Below are positions 42,553 to 50,498 of a DNA stretch of 64,000 bases, in pieces. The stretch is taken from contig NZ_JAOZEW010000023.1 in NCBI RefSeq assembly GCF_025847235.1, forward strand, positions 1-64,000, written 5' to 3'. How positions within the stretch are numbered: position 1 is the first letter of the stretch; each line of letters starts with the position of its first letter. A program made the position numbers and the translations under genes. The stretch comes from Flavobacterium shii (GTDB lineage: Bacteria > Bacteroidota > Bacteroidia > Flavobacteriales > Flavobacteriaceae). Below the pieces are notes generated by a model. The model ran no database searches. It saw nothing but the letters and a program-made list of their open reading frames with translations, and was not told where the DNA came from.

Positions 42553-43581
42553 TTACTTTATTGTTCCAAACATCATTATCAATTTATCATCAAGATAAAA
42601 ATTCAATGTTTGTTCAGCCACATCAAAACGTATGTCTTTATTGTCTAAAAGAGATAGTATTTTTTGTTCTGTTTTAGCAGCTTCTGGATCAATACACGCC
42701 ATTCTTGTAGATCCTAAATTACCAAACTGAATATGATCGTTTCCTTTAAGTGTATATGTTCCAAAGAAATTATTGCATCCAGAATTTCCACTCACTTTTT
42801 TAGTAGCTGTGTCAAATTTAATAGAAGCTTTTCCATAATCCTGTCCTACGTTTTCAAGCATAATTAGTTTCCAATCGTTCTTACCAATAAAGCTCCAAAT
42901 ATCATTTTGAGTAGGAATAGTAAATTCCATGATGATTTTATTTTTTAAGTTTTTAAACTGTACTTTATTGTTCTTCTGTACAATTTTAAACTTTTTATCT
43001 TGTATCGCTTTAGTAAAGTTTTGCTCTAATTTCATGCTTGCTTCATCACAAGCCATTAAAGTTCCAATAGATGAACCAATTTGAATCTGATTTTTTGAAG
43101 CAAGTTGAGTGTAGTTTACACTAAATCTATTGCACCCGCTTTTTCCACTAATTGTTCCTGTTTCTGGGTTTATTGTCAAATATACATTCCCAGTACTTAT
43201 TGTTTTTCCATTTAAGCGGGTTAATGTCATTTTTGTATCATAAATACCTTTAACTGCGGTTACAGGTGTTTTTGAAATAATACTTTTCAATTTATACTCG
43301 TATGAAGAAGCATCTGCGGGAATAAGACCTTGTCTTTTTGTTCTTATTACCGTAATCTCATATCGGTTTCCTTTTTCGAAGTTAAAACCATCGATATGAT
43401 CGTAAAAAAACTGCCAGTCTTTCTTATTATCGTACTTTACCTGTAAGCACTCCATAGGGCCTACACCTTGACAAGGTACTTTGTTTTCTTTCACAAACAT
43501 TTTCAGGGTCTCTTGTCCATAAGTAAATGAGGTTACTAGTGTCACCATCATCAAAACAAACATGCATTTTAAATTTTTCAT
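42553..43581 (-). CDS. Secreted DUF4377 protein with two META (HslJ-like) domains
   Basis: 342 aa with signal peptide ending SFTYG. N-terminal DUF4377 (ETLKMFVKENKVPCQGVGPMECLQVKY, landmark VGPMECLQV, residues about 25-105). Then two META domains: one with SGKSGCNRFSVNY and GTLMACDEASMKLEQNF, one with SGNSGCNNFFGTY and STRMACIDPEAAKTEQ. The GCN...F and MAC motifs match HslJ-type copies. The paired Cys residues in each may form disulfides. It probably acts in envelope stress tolerance, by analogy to HslJ. Confidence 0.85.
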   Translation of the reverse strand: MKNLKCMFVLMMVTLVTSFTYGQETLKMFVKENKVPCQGVGPMECLQVKYDNKKDWQFFYDHIDGFNFEKGNRYEITVIRTKRQGLIPADASSYEYKLKSIISKTPVTAVKGIYDTKMTLTRLNGKTISTGNVYLTINPETGTISGKSGCNRFSVNYTQLASKNQIQIGSSIGTLMACDEASMKLEQNFTKAIQDKKFKIVQKNNKVQFKNLKNKIIMEFTIPTQNDIWSFIGKNDWKLIMLENVGQDYGKASIKFDTATKKVSGNSGCNNFFGTYTLKGNDHIQFGNLGSTRMACIDPEAAKTEQKILSLLDNKDIRFDVAEQTLNFYLDDKLIMMFGTIK

Positions 43582-43892
43582 TCTTTTTAAATTTTGTAAT
43601 ACTTCTTTAAGTATTGATTATTCTATGTTTTGGTTCTTTTGCATTAACTGTGCCATTTTAAAGCTTTTTTGTTTTTTAAAATAATTTTATGCTTTTGAAA
43701 AAATTAAAAAAAGGATTAAATATTCCATTAAAAAGGAGTCTTTTTATATGTTTTAAAAACTAATAAATTCACCCAATAAACAGATTTAAATTAAAGTTTT
43801 TTATGTACTGAGTGGCTTCTGCAAAAATCATTTTTTTAGTTACCGATATGATTTTACTCTACTAATATACAGAAAAATACATCATGATTTTT

Positions 43893-43952
43893 CAAAAAAA
43901 ATATCCCGCAAAGAAAGGTTCTTTTTGGGATGTTTTAAATTTATAAAGAGGC
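43893..43952. repeat. Near copy of the GreA/Rnk-like gene terminator
   Basis: About 56 positions align with 41662-41719 with roughly six differences, including the shared ending ATGTTTTAAATTTATAAAGAG. In the 41.7 kb copy this run enters the coding end of the GreA/Rnk-like gene; here the similarity fades after about 20 bases. It looks like the 3' scar of a lost or decayed gene copy, or a terminator duplicated and reused by the DUF2490 gene. The rest of 43582-44059 shows no gene. Confidence 0.5.
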
Positions 43953-44059
43953 TGCGTTCTTTGATACCTTTTAAAGTCAGGAATCAATACTATTTTCTCT
44001 TGCGTTTTTACAGTTCATCAAGAGATTATTTGTTAAAAAAAGTTAATTTTTTTTGTAGT

Positions 44060-44803
44060 CTACAATCTTACATAAGCTGCCAATTGCACTATATTATTTA
44101 CTGTATTGTTGTTTTTACCTAGAATAAATTGATTCATATATCCTGCTTCAATATCAAATTTTGGACTTACTCTCCATCCTAATGCCAGATAAGCTCTGTT
44201 TTGGTCAAAAAAACGATCATTGGGAGCATTTTCTATATTCACAAATACTTCATTCTGCAATGCTACAAAAGCTCCTTTGGTAAAATTGTCTGTTGGTGAA
44301 AGAGGAAAAATCGAACGGGCAAAATAACGTAATCTCTGTGCAAAGTCATAACTATCGGTTACTAGCTCATTTTGCTCAATCGTTGCTTGCCCCATATAAC
44401 GCTGCTCTAGTCTAAAACGATGTTGTAGAGTAACAGGACGACTATATAATGCAAACTTCTGGTTGAGAATAAATTGTTCCCATATTCTATGTTCAGGTAC
44501 CCAACCATCAACATCCATAATATTCCTATTGTTTCCTATGTAGGCATAACCTACCGTGGCAATCATGTTGTCTTTTATCTGATAATTCAATCCGGGACGT
44601 ATAATATAAGACTGAATATCTTTTAATTCATCTGTAGATCTGGCTTGTCCATCAAAATGGATACTGAATTTATCATTTAACTTATAAGTGAAAAATGCGG
44701 CACTCCATCCGCTAAAAGTATTTTGTGTTTGTGCATTTGCAACTGTACTAATCAAAAGAAGAATAATGCTGAATAAACTAATAAATGGTAATCTAAAAAT
44801 CAT
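44060..44803 (-). CDS. DUF2490 outer-membrane-type protein
   Basis: 247 aa with signal peptide (LLISTVANAQ). DUF2490 signature WSAAFFTYKLNDKFSIHFDGQARS, then barrel-like strands to NNIVQLAAYVRL. Function unknown. Monocistronic. A terminator-like repeat (43893-43952) lies about 110 nt downstream. Confidence 0.8.
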   Translation of the reverse strand: MIFRLPFISLFSIILLLISTVANAQTQNTFSGWSAAFFTYKLNDKFSIHFDGQARSTDELKDIQSYIIRPGLNYQIKDNMIATVGYAYIGNNRNIMDVDGWVPEHRIWEQFILNQKFALYSRPVTLQHRFRLEQRYMGQATIEQNELVTDSYDFAQRLRYFARSIFPLSPTDNFTKGAFVALQNEVFVNIENAPNDRFFDQNRAYLALGWRVSPKFDIEAGYMNQFILGKNNNTVNNIVQLAAYVRL

Positions 44804-45084
44804 GTTTTATTGAATTTTATAATGGAATTGCTAATTTATATAATTTATAATTTAGTTCAGAATTCCGCATTGTTAATTCATGTTTTACTTATCAAAACGA
44901 TTATAACTGATTATTTATCATTAAGAATGTTAAATTACTTTTGATGGTTCATTTGTACTATCGTAAAATATAAAATGATGAAACTTAAATTATTTTTTTA
45001 ACAATATACTCCCTACTTTACACTACTTATTTATTTTTAACTAAAAAGAAACAACCCTAAAATAGTAAGTTCACAGAATTATTT

Positions 45085-46017
45085 CTAAACCGTTTCCTTT
45101 CTTTTTATTTTGAGGAACATTAATAAAACTGTCGCAAAATAAATCAATCCCGGAACTCCTCTTAAAGGAAAATCATACTTATTAAGGTCATCAATTAGCT
45201 GTTTTGAATAAGATTCTCCTAGCTTCAACTGTATATTAGGGACAAAATACATTGCTGTGATTAAAAATATCCAAAGTAAGGTCACAAACATTATTGCAAC
45301 ATAATACCTCGAAATACCAATAGGACGCTTCCAAAACATAGGAATTAACAATAGTAATGGAAGGTAATCGGGTATTAAAAATACCCATTTAAAAACCGGA
45401 ATATTCAATCCCACTGTCTCACGAGTTGCCATCCACTCCGATGGTGCTATTAATTTCCACATAGGATATCCAACTAAACTTTCCATATAAAGAGTTCCCC
45501 ATGTATATAAAGACAGGCTAAAAACACTAATAAATAGCCATCGCTCAATGGGTTTACTTTCTTTAAAATAAATATTCAATAGTCCAAAAGCAATTAATAC
45601 CTGAAAAACTGCTGGTAAAATTTGCAAATTCATTGCTGTAGAAAGAAGTTCCCTTTGAATTGCTTCACTAAATCCTGTTAAAGGTAATTTGTTATGAATG
45701 GGAAGTATTATAAAAAGAGTAGTTGATACTGTAATAATTGCCAATAATGCCGAAGACCAAATAAGCCATTTATTAAATATCCCCGAATAAAATCGAACTA
45801 AAAATAATGATGAAATAAGCATTAATATAGATGGAATGGTTGAAAACCAAAGCATTTTATCATTAAACACTTGTAAATAATCATGACTATTTTCATGTAC
45901 TTTACTCATTTGTGGGTAACTGATAAAATAGGTCATCATAATTACACCAAAATAATAAAAACAGAATAGAAAATAGATAAGCAGTACCCATTTTGCACTT
46001 GTAGAATTGTCTTTCAT
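45085..46017 (-). CDS. Integral membrane protein of unknown function
   Basis: About 310 aa from ATG 46017 (MKDNSTSAKWVLLIYF). The open frame extends to 46173, but the first 52 residues are cysteine-rich and unlike a real N terminus. Eight or so hydrophobic segments, with polar loops such as YPQMSKVHENSHDYLQVFND and PLTGFSEAIQREL. No family named with confidence. It is divergent from an AraC regulator, which may control it. Confidence 0.65.
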   Translation of the reverse strand: MKDNSTSAKWVLLIYFLFCFYYFGVIMMTYFISYPQMSKVHENSHDYLQVFNDKMLWFSTIPSILMLISSLFLVRFYSGIFNKWLIWSSALLAIITVSTTLFIILPIHNKLPLTGFSEAIQRELLSTAMNLQILPAVFQVLIAFGLLNIYFKESKPIERWLFISVFSLSLYTWGTLYMESLVGYPMWKLIAPSEWMATRETVGLNIPVFKWVFLIPDYLPLLLLIPMFWKRPIGISRYYVAIMFVTLLWIFLITAMYFVPNIQLKLGESYSKQLIDDLNKYDFPLRGVPGLIYFATVLLMFLKIKRKETV

Positions 46018-46243
46018 TGTCTTCTTTCTAATTGTTAAACCAGCAATAAATTGTGCTTTTATACAATACACTAATCTGATTACTACTATTTTACTTTCAA
46101 CAGTAAATATACACAACTTCCAATTACAACATATAAACAACACTAATAACCAACAAATTATACTTATTTCCACTTCTTTTTATGCAATCATATTTGTTTA
46201 GTTTTCTTACCTTTAATAATTGATTCTGTTTTATAGAAATATT

Positions 46244-47137
46244 ATGATTGAAATTCTTAATCTTGATCGAAAACAATTCCCTAGTGGCTATAGCACACAT
46301 TCGGTAAAATCTGAAGAGTATGCGCTCTTAAACCAATCATTTAGGAGTTCTTTTTACCAAATGTTCTGGATAAAATCGGGTGAACTTACTCTTAATTTAG
46401 ATAACAATTTATTGGATATAAATAAATCTGAATGTGGCTTTATAGGCATAAACCAAGTCTTTAGTGTAGAAACAAAATCTAGTTTTGAGTTACTCCTTGT
46501 TTGTTTTGATGAGGATTTTTATTGCCGTACAGATCTAGACAGGCAGTTTTTATCATCGTGTGTGTTTTTTAATTCGGAACAATTATTAAAGTATAAATTA
46601 CATAATTCTTTAAAGAAAATTATTGTCCAATACTATCAGTCTTTATTGCATTTATGCAGACAACCGTTTGATGGGTTAATGTATCATTTTGCACACAATA
46701 CTGTTGAGCGATTGTTGCTTTTTTCTCAAAAAGAATTATTAGACAGATCCTATGGTCCTATCGAAACCTTTAAAAAGGGAGATGTAAATATTGCAAATCA
46801 TTTTAGGAAGTTGGTAAAAGAAAACCTAAAACAAATTAGACTTGTAAAAGATTATGCAGAAAGACTCAATATCTCTGTAAAATCTTTAAACGAAATTTGC
46901 AATACTATTTATGGAATTCCGCCCAAAAAGGTAATTACCGAAGAAATTGTCATAGAAAGCAAACGCTTGCTTCGATATACAAATATGAGTATTAAAGAAA
47001 TCGCTTTTGAACTCCATTTTTTGGATCCAAGTAATTTTATTCGTTTTTTTATAAATGCTACAGGAGTATCGCCTACAAACTACAGAACACAATTTGAAGA
47101 AAAAAGAGTTTACATCTCAAAAAGTAAAATTATATAA
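46244..47137 (+). CDS. AraC-family transcriptional regulator
   Basis: About 297 aa from ATG 46244; the upstream TTG (46220) is unlikely. N-terminal cupin-like ligand domain (FRSSFYQMFWIKSGELTLNL) and C-terminal two-HTH AraC domain (about 195-290: RLVKDYAERLNISVKSLNEIC and YTNMSIKEIAFELHFLDPSNFIRFF). The YRTQFEEKR end is standard. Divergent from the 45085 membrane gene and 230 nt before the pilin-like locus; either could be its target. Confidence 0.88.
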   Translation: MIEILNLDRKQFPSGYSTHSVKSEEYALLNQSFRSSFYQMFWIKSGELTLNLDNNLLDINKSECGFIGINQVFSVETKSSFELLLVCFDEDFYCRTDLDRQFLSSCVFFNSEQLLKYKLHNSLKKIIVQYYQSLLHLCRQPFDGLMYHFAHNTVERLLLFSQKELLDRSYGPIETFKKGDVNIANHFRKLVKENLKQIRLVKDYAERLNISVKSLNEICNTIYGIPPKKVITEEIVIESKRLLRYTNMSIKEIAFELHFLDPSNFIRFFINATGVSPTNYRTQFEEKRVYISKSKII

Positions 47138-47323
47138 ATAGTGATTAAAACTTGGTTCTAATGTCATAATCATACTATTTTAATCTTTTTTATAATAAAC
47201 CTTTGGGAACTTCTTACTATAAATTACACATAGTGTTTTCATAACTCACTACTACAATGAATGTTAAAACATGGTTAAAATCATATTCTGTCGTAAAATG
47301 ACATTAAAAAGTCCTTTTTTGAC

Positions 47324-47355
47324 TTTGACTTCCGTTGTTCACGCAAGTACTTTTG
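47324..47355 (+). promoter_or_regulatory. Promoter of the chaperone-usher-like locus
   Basis: TTTG at 47324-47327, a 20-nt spacer and TACTTTTG at 47348-47355: a near-perfect Bacteroidetes promoter 55 nt before the first ATG of the locus (47410). Confidence 0.75.
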
Positions 47356-47409
47356 CACCAAATAATTTAAGTGTCTAAATATCTAGACCTTACTCTAAAA
47401 ATTTCTAAA

Positions 47410-47955
47410 ATGAAAAGATTTTTAATAGCTGCATCATTTGCAATTATTGCAATGTCGGCAAATTCTGTTTTTGCACAAACAACGAACCTAAACGTAAATC
47501 TAGCAAACGTTTATTCTATTGAGGTAACTAATCCAACGGTTACTATCGGAATGAATACTGCGACAAACTTTACGCAAGGTAACACAACTGGTTCTTTACC
47601 GAACCACGTTAAAGTGAGTGCAACAAACGGTTACAAAGTAACGATTCAGGCTGCTACAGAGTTAACATCTCCTGGTAATGACGTTATCCCAGTATCTACT
47701 GTTGTTGTAACGACTACACCGGGTACTTATTCTGGTGCTCCAGGTAGTATTGATGCGGGATCAAGTGCTACTTTCCCTGCAAATGCTCCGGCACTTAGCG
47801 TAACGACTCCGGTTGAGCTTATTTCTTCAACTAAAGGTGATATCCGTGGATTTAACGTACAGTACACAATTCCTCCAGTGAGCGCTCCTGTTTACTTAAA
47901 CAAACCTGAAGCTGTTTACACCACTTTACTTACTTATACTATAGTAGCAAACTAA
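47410..47955 (+). CDS. Pilin-like subunit (spore-coat-U/DUF4402-like)
   Basis: 181 aa from ATG 47410, signal peptide MKRFLIAASFAIIAMSANSVFA. The mature part begins with an alternating strand (TTNLNVNLANVYSIEVTNP), a candidate donor strand. It ends RGFNVQYTIPP ... YLNKPEAVYTTLLTYTIVAN, the strand with penultimate-type Tyr seen in pilus subunits. Paralog of the next gene. First gene under a strong promoter, so likely the major subunit. Function is inferred from fold pattern and gene order. Confidence 0.65.
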   Translation: MKRFLIAASFAIIAMSANSVFAQTTNLNVNLANVYSIEVTNPTVTIGMNTATNFTQGNTTGSLPNHVKVSATNGYKVTIQAATELTSPGNDVIPVSTVVVTTTPGTYSGAPGSIDAGSSATFPANAPALSVTTPVELISSTKGDIRGFNVQYTIPPVSAPVYLNKPEAVYTTLLTYTIVAN

Positions 47956-48081
47956 ATAATAAAACTTTTAATAAAATGGCACTAATCTATTCTTTATGGG
48001 TTGGTGCTGTTTTATCTATTTAATACTCAGAATTGGTTGTCTTCTGGAGGGTATTGTTTAACCATTGGAAACATAATTAAT

Positions 48082-48639
48082 TTGAAAACTTCAAAAATCA
48101 TACGAAATTTATTTCTGTTGCTACTTTGTCCTATAGCTGTAATAGCTCAAAGCATAGGATCGGCACAAACACAGGTAAACGTTACTATAGCACAGGTACA
48201 AAGCATACAGATTTCTCAGCCTACAGTGAGTATAAGTATGGCTAAGCCTTCTCATTTTCTTTTGGGAAATGATTCGGGTCAACAATCAAACCATATAAAG
48301 GTGAGTTCAAGTACTGCTTATGAAGTAACTGTAAAAGCAAGCGCTGAATATTTTTCCCATAACGGGAACACTACTTCATTGCCTGTAAATACAATTGCCG
48401 TAAAAACTGCCACAGGTAACCTTACTAATTCTAATGCTCTTCCTCCGGCTGGGCTTCAGGTAGCATCGCAAATTATGCTTTCTACACAACCTACAACTAT
48501 TATAAAATCTCCTTCTGGTGAATGGGGTCGCGGTTTTCATGTTGATTATGCAATACCCGAAACAAAGTCACCAAGCTACCTTAATCGGGAAGCAGGTGCA
48601 TATAATACTACAATTATGTACACTTTAATTCCTCAATAA
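48082..48639 (+). CDS. Second pilin-like subunit
   Basis: About 186 aa from TTG 48082, where the signal peptide (KTSKIIRNLFLLLLCPIAVIAQ) starts; the open frame upstream to 48001 is not signal-like. The mature part begins SAQTQVNVTIAQVQSIQISQPTVSISM, close to the 47410 protein, and ends RGFHVDYAIP ... GAYNTTIMYTLIPQ, the same C-terminal signature. It is probably a minor or adaptor subunit. The non-ATG start may lower its yield. Confidence 0.6.
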   Translation: MKTSKIIRNLFLLLLCPIAVIAQSIGSAQTQVNVTIAQVQSIQISQPTVSISMAKPSHFLLGNDSGQQSNHIKVSSSTAYEVTVKASAEYFSHNGNTTSLPVNTIAVKTATGNLTNSNALPPAGLQVASQIMLSTQPTTIIKSPSGEWGRGFHVDYAIPETKSPSYLNREAGAYNTTIMYTLIPQ

Positions 48640-48672
48640 ATGGTATATTTACTATTATTAAACAATAAAAAA

Positions 48673-49470
48673 ATGAAAAATTTTATATTGCTTATAGTTG
48701 GATTATTTATGATAAACCAAATACACGCTCAGGCAGGTATATCTGTTTCACCGGGACGTTTATATTATAAATTAAATACAGGAGCATCCGGCTCTCAATA
48801 TGTTAGCTTGACAAATCCTACTGATAAAGAACTTGAAGTAGGTGTTTCTTTTAGCGATTGGGAATACGAACCATCCGGTAATAATAAAATTGCAGAAGCA
48901 AATACACTTCCAACTTCTTGCTCCGATTGGATACAAATATTGCCATCATCCTATTTTGTTGTTAAACCCGGCGAAACTAAACAAGTAGAAGTACTTTTTA
49001 AAGTTCCTGCCAATGCAGATACAGCTGTACCTATTCATACCGCAATGATTTTCTTTACTCAACTTAATCCTGGTGTAGCCACCGATCAAAACGGCGCTGC
49101 AATACAGGTAACTGTAAGAATGGGTGTAAAAGTGTATCATAGTTTTATTAAAGAAAATAAAGTTCTTGTTGATTTTGTCAATTTCACAAGTTATATGGAT
49201 GAAAACAAAAACAAAATCATTGAACTAAAAATCGGAAACCAAGGCAATTTATGGACCGATGGTAAAGTAAAATGGGAACTGTTTAATAATAGTACTGGTA
49301 AAAAAAGCACCTTAAAAGAATCCGAATTCTATACACTTCCTAAGGATATTAGAGTCCTAAAACAACAATTACCATCAGATCTTGCCAAGGGTAATTATAC
49401 CATTTCGGCAATTTTAACCTATGGAGAAAATGATGTTATAAAAATTGCGGAACTAGAATTTAGCCTATGA
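48673..49470 (+). CDS. PapD-like periplasmic pilus chaperone
   Basis: 265 aa from ATG 48673, signal peptide MKNFILLIVGLFMINQIHAQ. Mature N terminus GISVSPGRLYYKLNTGASGSQYVSLTNPTDKELEVGV fits the first Ig strand set of PapD-type chaperones. The G1-like region VKPGETKQVEVLFKVPANADTAVPIHTAMIFFTQ (landmark FKVPANADTAVP) and a second Ig domain (about 150-265) follow. The stop overlaps the next gene by four bases. I cannot identify the usual Arg-Lys anchor pair with certainty. Confidence 0.65.
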   Translation: MKNFILLIVGLFMINQIHAQAGISVSPGRLYYKLNTGASGSQYVSLTNPTDKELEVGVSFSDWEYEPSGNNKIAEANTLPTSCSDWIQILPSSYFVVKPGETKQVEVLFKVPANADTAVPIHTAMIFFTQLNPGVATDQNGAAIQVTVRMGVKVYHSFIKENKVLVDFVNFTSYMDENKNKIIELKIGNQGNLWTDGKVKWELFNNSTGKKSTLKESEFYTLPKDIRVLKQQLPSDLAKGNYTISAILTYGENDVIKIAELEFSL

Positions 49471-50486
49471 AACAAATAGTAACTATTATATGTTTTTCTC
49501 TGTTTTCACAATATGTAGCCAATGCGCAATATATGCTGGGCGCTTACAATAATGGGCAACCTGTGTTTTCTACTTATGCAGAAATGGTATCGGGAAAAAC
49601 ACTAAATAATCAAATCTCTATTCCCATACAATATTATGGTGCCGATATAAATGTAAACGAATGGAAACTTACTGCAAGACTTACACAAGATTATACAAAT
49701 GAAGTTAATGGTGCTTACACCGTAGGTGCACAATATAGCTATCTAAAGTTCAATAGTCAGGAAAATAGTGGCTCTGCAAATGGGATTCTTGTAAACGTTC
49801 CTACTCAGGCATTTCAGCTTAGCAAATACAACGAGGTAACCCTTATTCATAGTAACATAAACTTAAATGGTGCTGTAAATAGAATCTTCCGTTATAACTT
49901 AACCATTCAGGGTGGTAATCATTTATTGGTAAACCCCAACGGAATGTATAATTCATCGTATGAATTTAAGCTTTATAAAATATCGGAAGGAACAGAACAG
50001 TTAATCGGTATTTACACCTCTCCTATTGGAGATGCCAGATTTCAGCTATCTTTTGGCGGGAATTTTGGTAGTCAAAGTGTTATGCTCCAAAATGGTGCTC
50101 AGCAATTTAATATAAACTATAGTACACCAGCAGATTATACAGTAGAAAAATCGGTTACAATTGCAAACGCACTACGGGTTAATACCTATAACTCACAATT
50201 GGCAGTCGAAGCATCGGGAGATTTTATATCATCGACATCATCACAAACGTTACCACTTTCTATTTTAAAATTACAGTTAAGTACTAATCAAGCTTATAAG
50301 GGATTGCAAATTATTTCGCCTGTAACTCTGGCTACAACAACGCAACCAATAGCCATTAGATCCAGTAGTGCTCCTCAAGACATTACATACAATGTAAAAT
50401 TCTTTATACCCGCAAATAGTCCGGGATTAAATGTTACACCGGGAACATATAGTACCCGTGTTTATTTTGTAATAATGCCAAATTAA
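49467..50486 (+). CDS. Two-domain pilus-tip-like subunit
   Basis: 339 aa with signal peptide MKQIVTIICFSLFSQYVANAQ. The N-terminal domain (about 25-200) differs from the two pilins. The C-terminal part (about 215-339) ends YNVKFFIPANSPGLNVTPGTYSTRVYFVIMPN (landmarks VKFFIP, GTYSTRVYFVI), the signature of the pilins. This is the plan of a tip adhesin: binding domain plus pilin domain. Overlaps the chaperone gene by four bases (ATGA). Adhesion is inferred. Confidence 0.55.
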   Translation: MKQIVTIICFSLFSQYVANAQYMLGAYNNGQPVFSTYAEMVSGKTLNNQISIPIQYYGADINVNEWKLTARLTQDYTNEVNGAYTVGAQYSYLKFNSQENSGSANGILVNVPTQAFQLSKYNEVTLIHSNINLNGAVNRIFRYNLTIQGGNHLLVNPNGMYNSSYEFKLYKISEGTEQLIGIYTSPIGDARFQLSFGGNFGSQSVMLQNGAQQFNINYSTPADYTVEKSVTIANALRVNTYNSQLAVEASGDFISSTSSQTLPLSILKLQLSTNQAYKGLQIISPVTLATTTQPIAIRSSSAPQDITYNVKFFIPANSPGLNVTPGTYSTRVYFVIMPN

Positions 50487-50498
50487 ATTTCTTTATTG

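Noticed and set aside
46018..46173. N-terminal extension of the 45085 membrane protein
   Set aside because: The 52 residues are Cys-rich and precede a normal ATG (46017); they also occupy the divergent promoter space.
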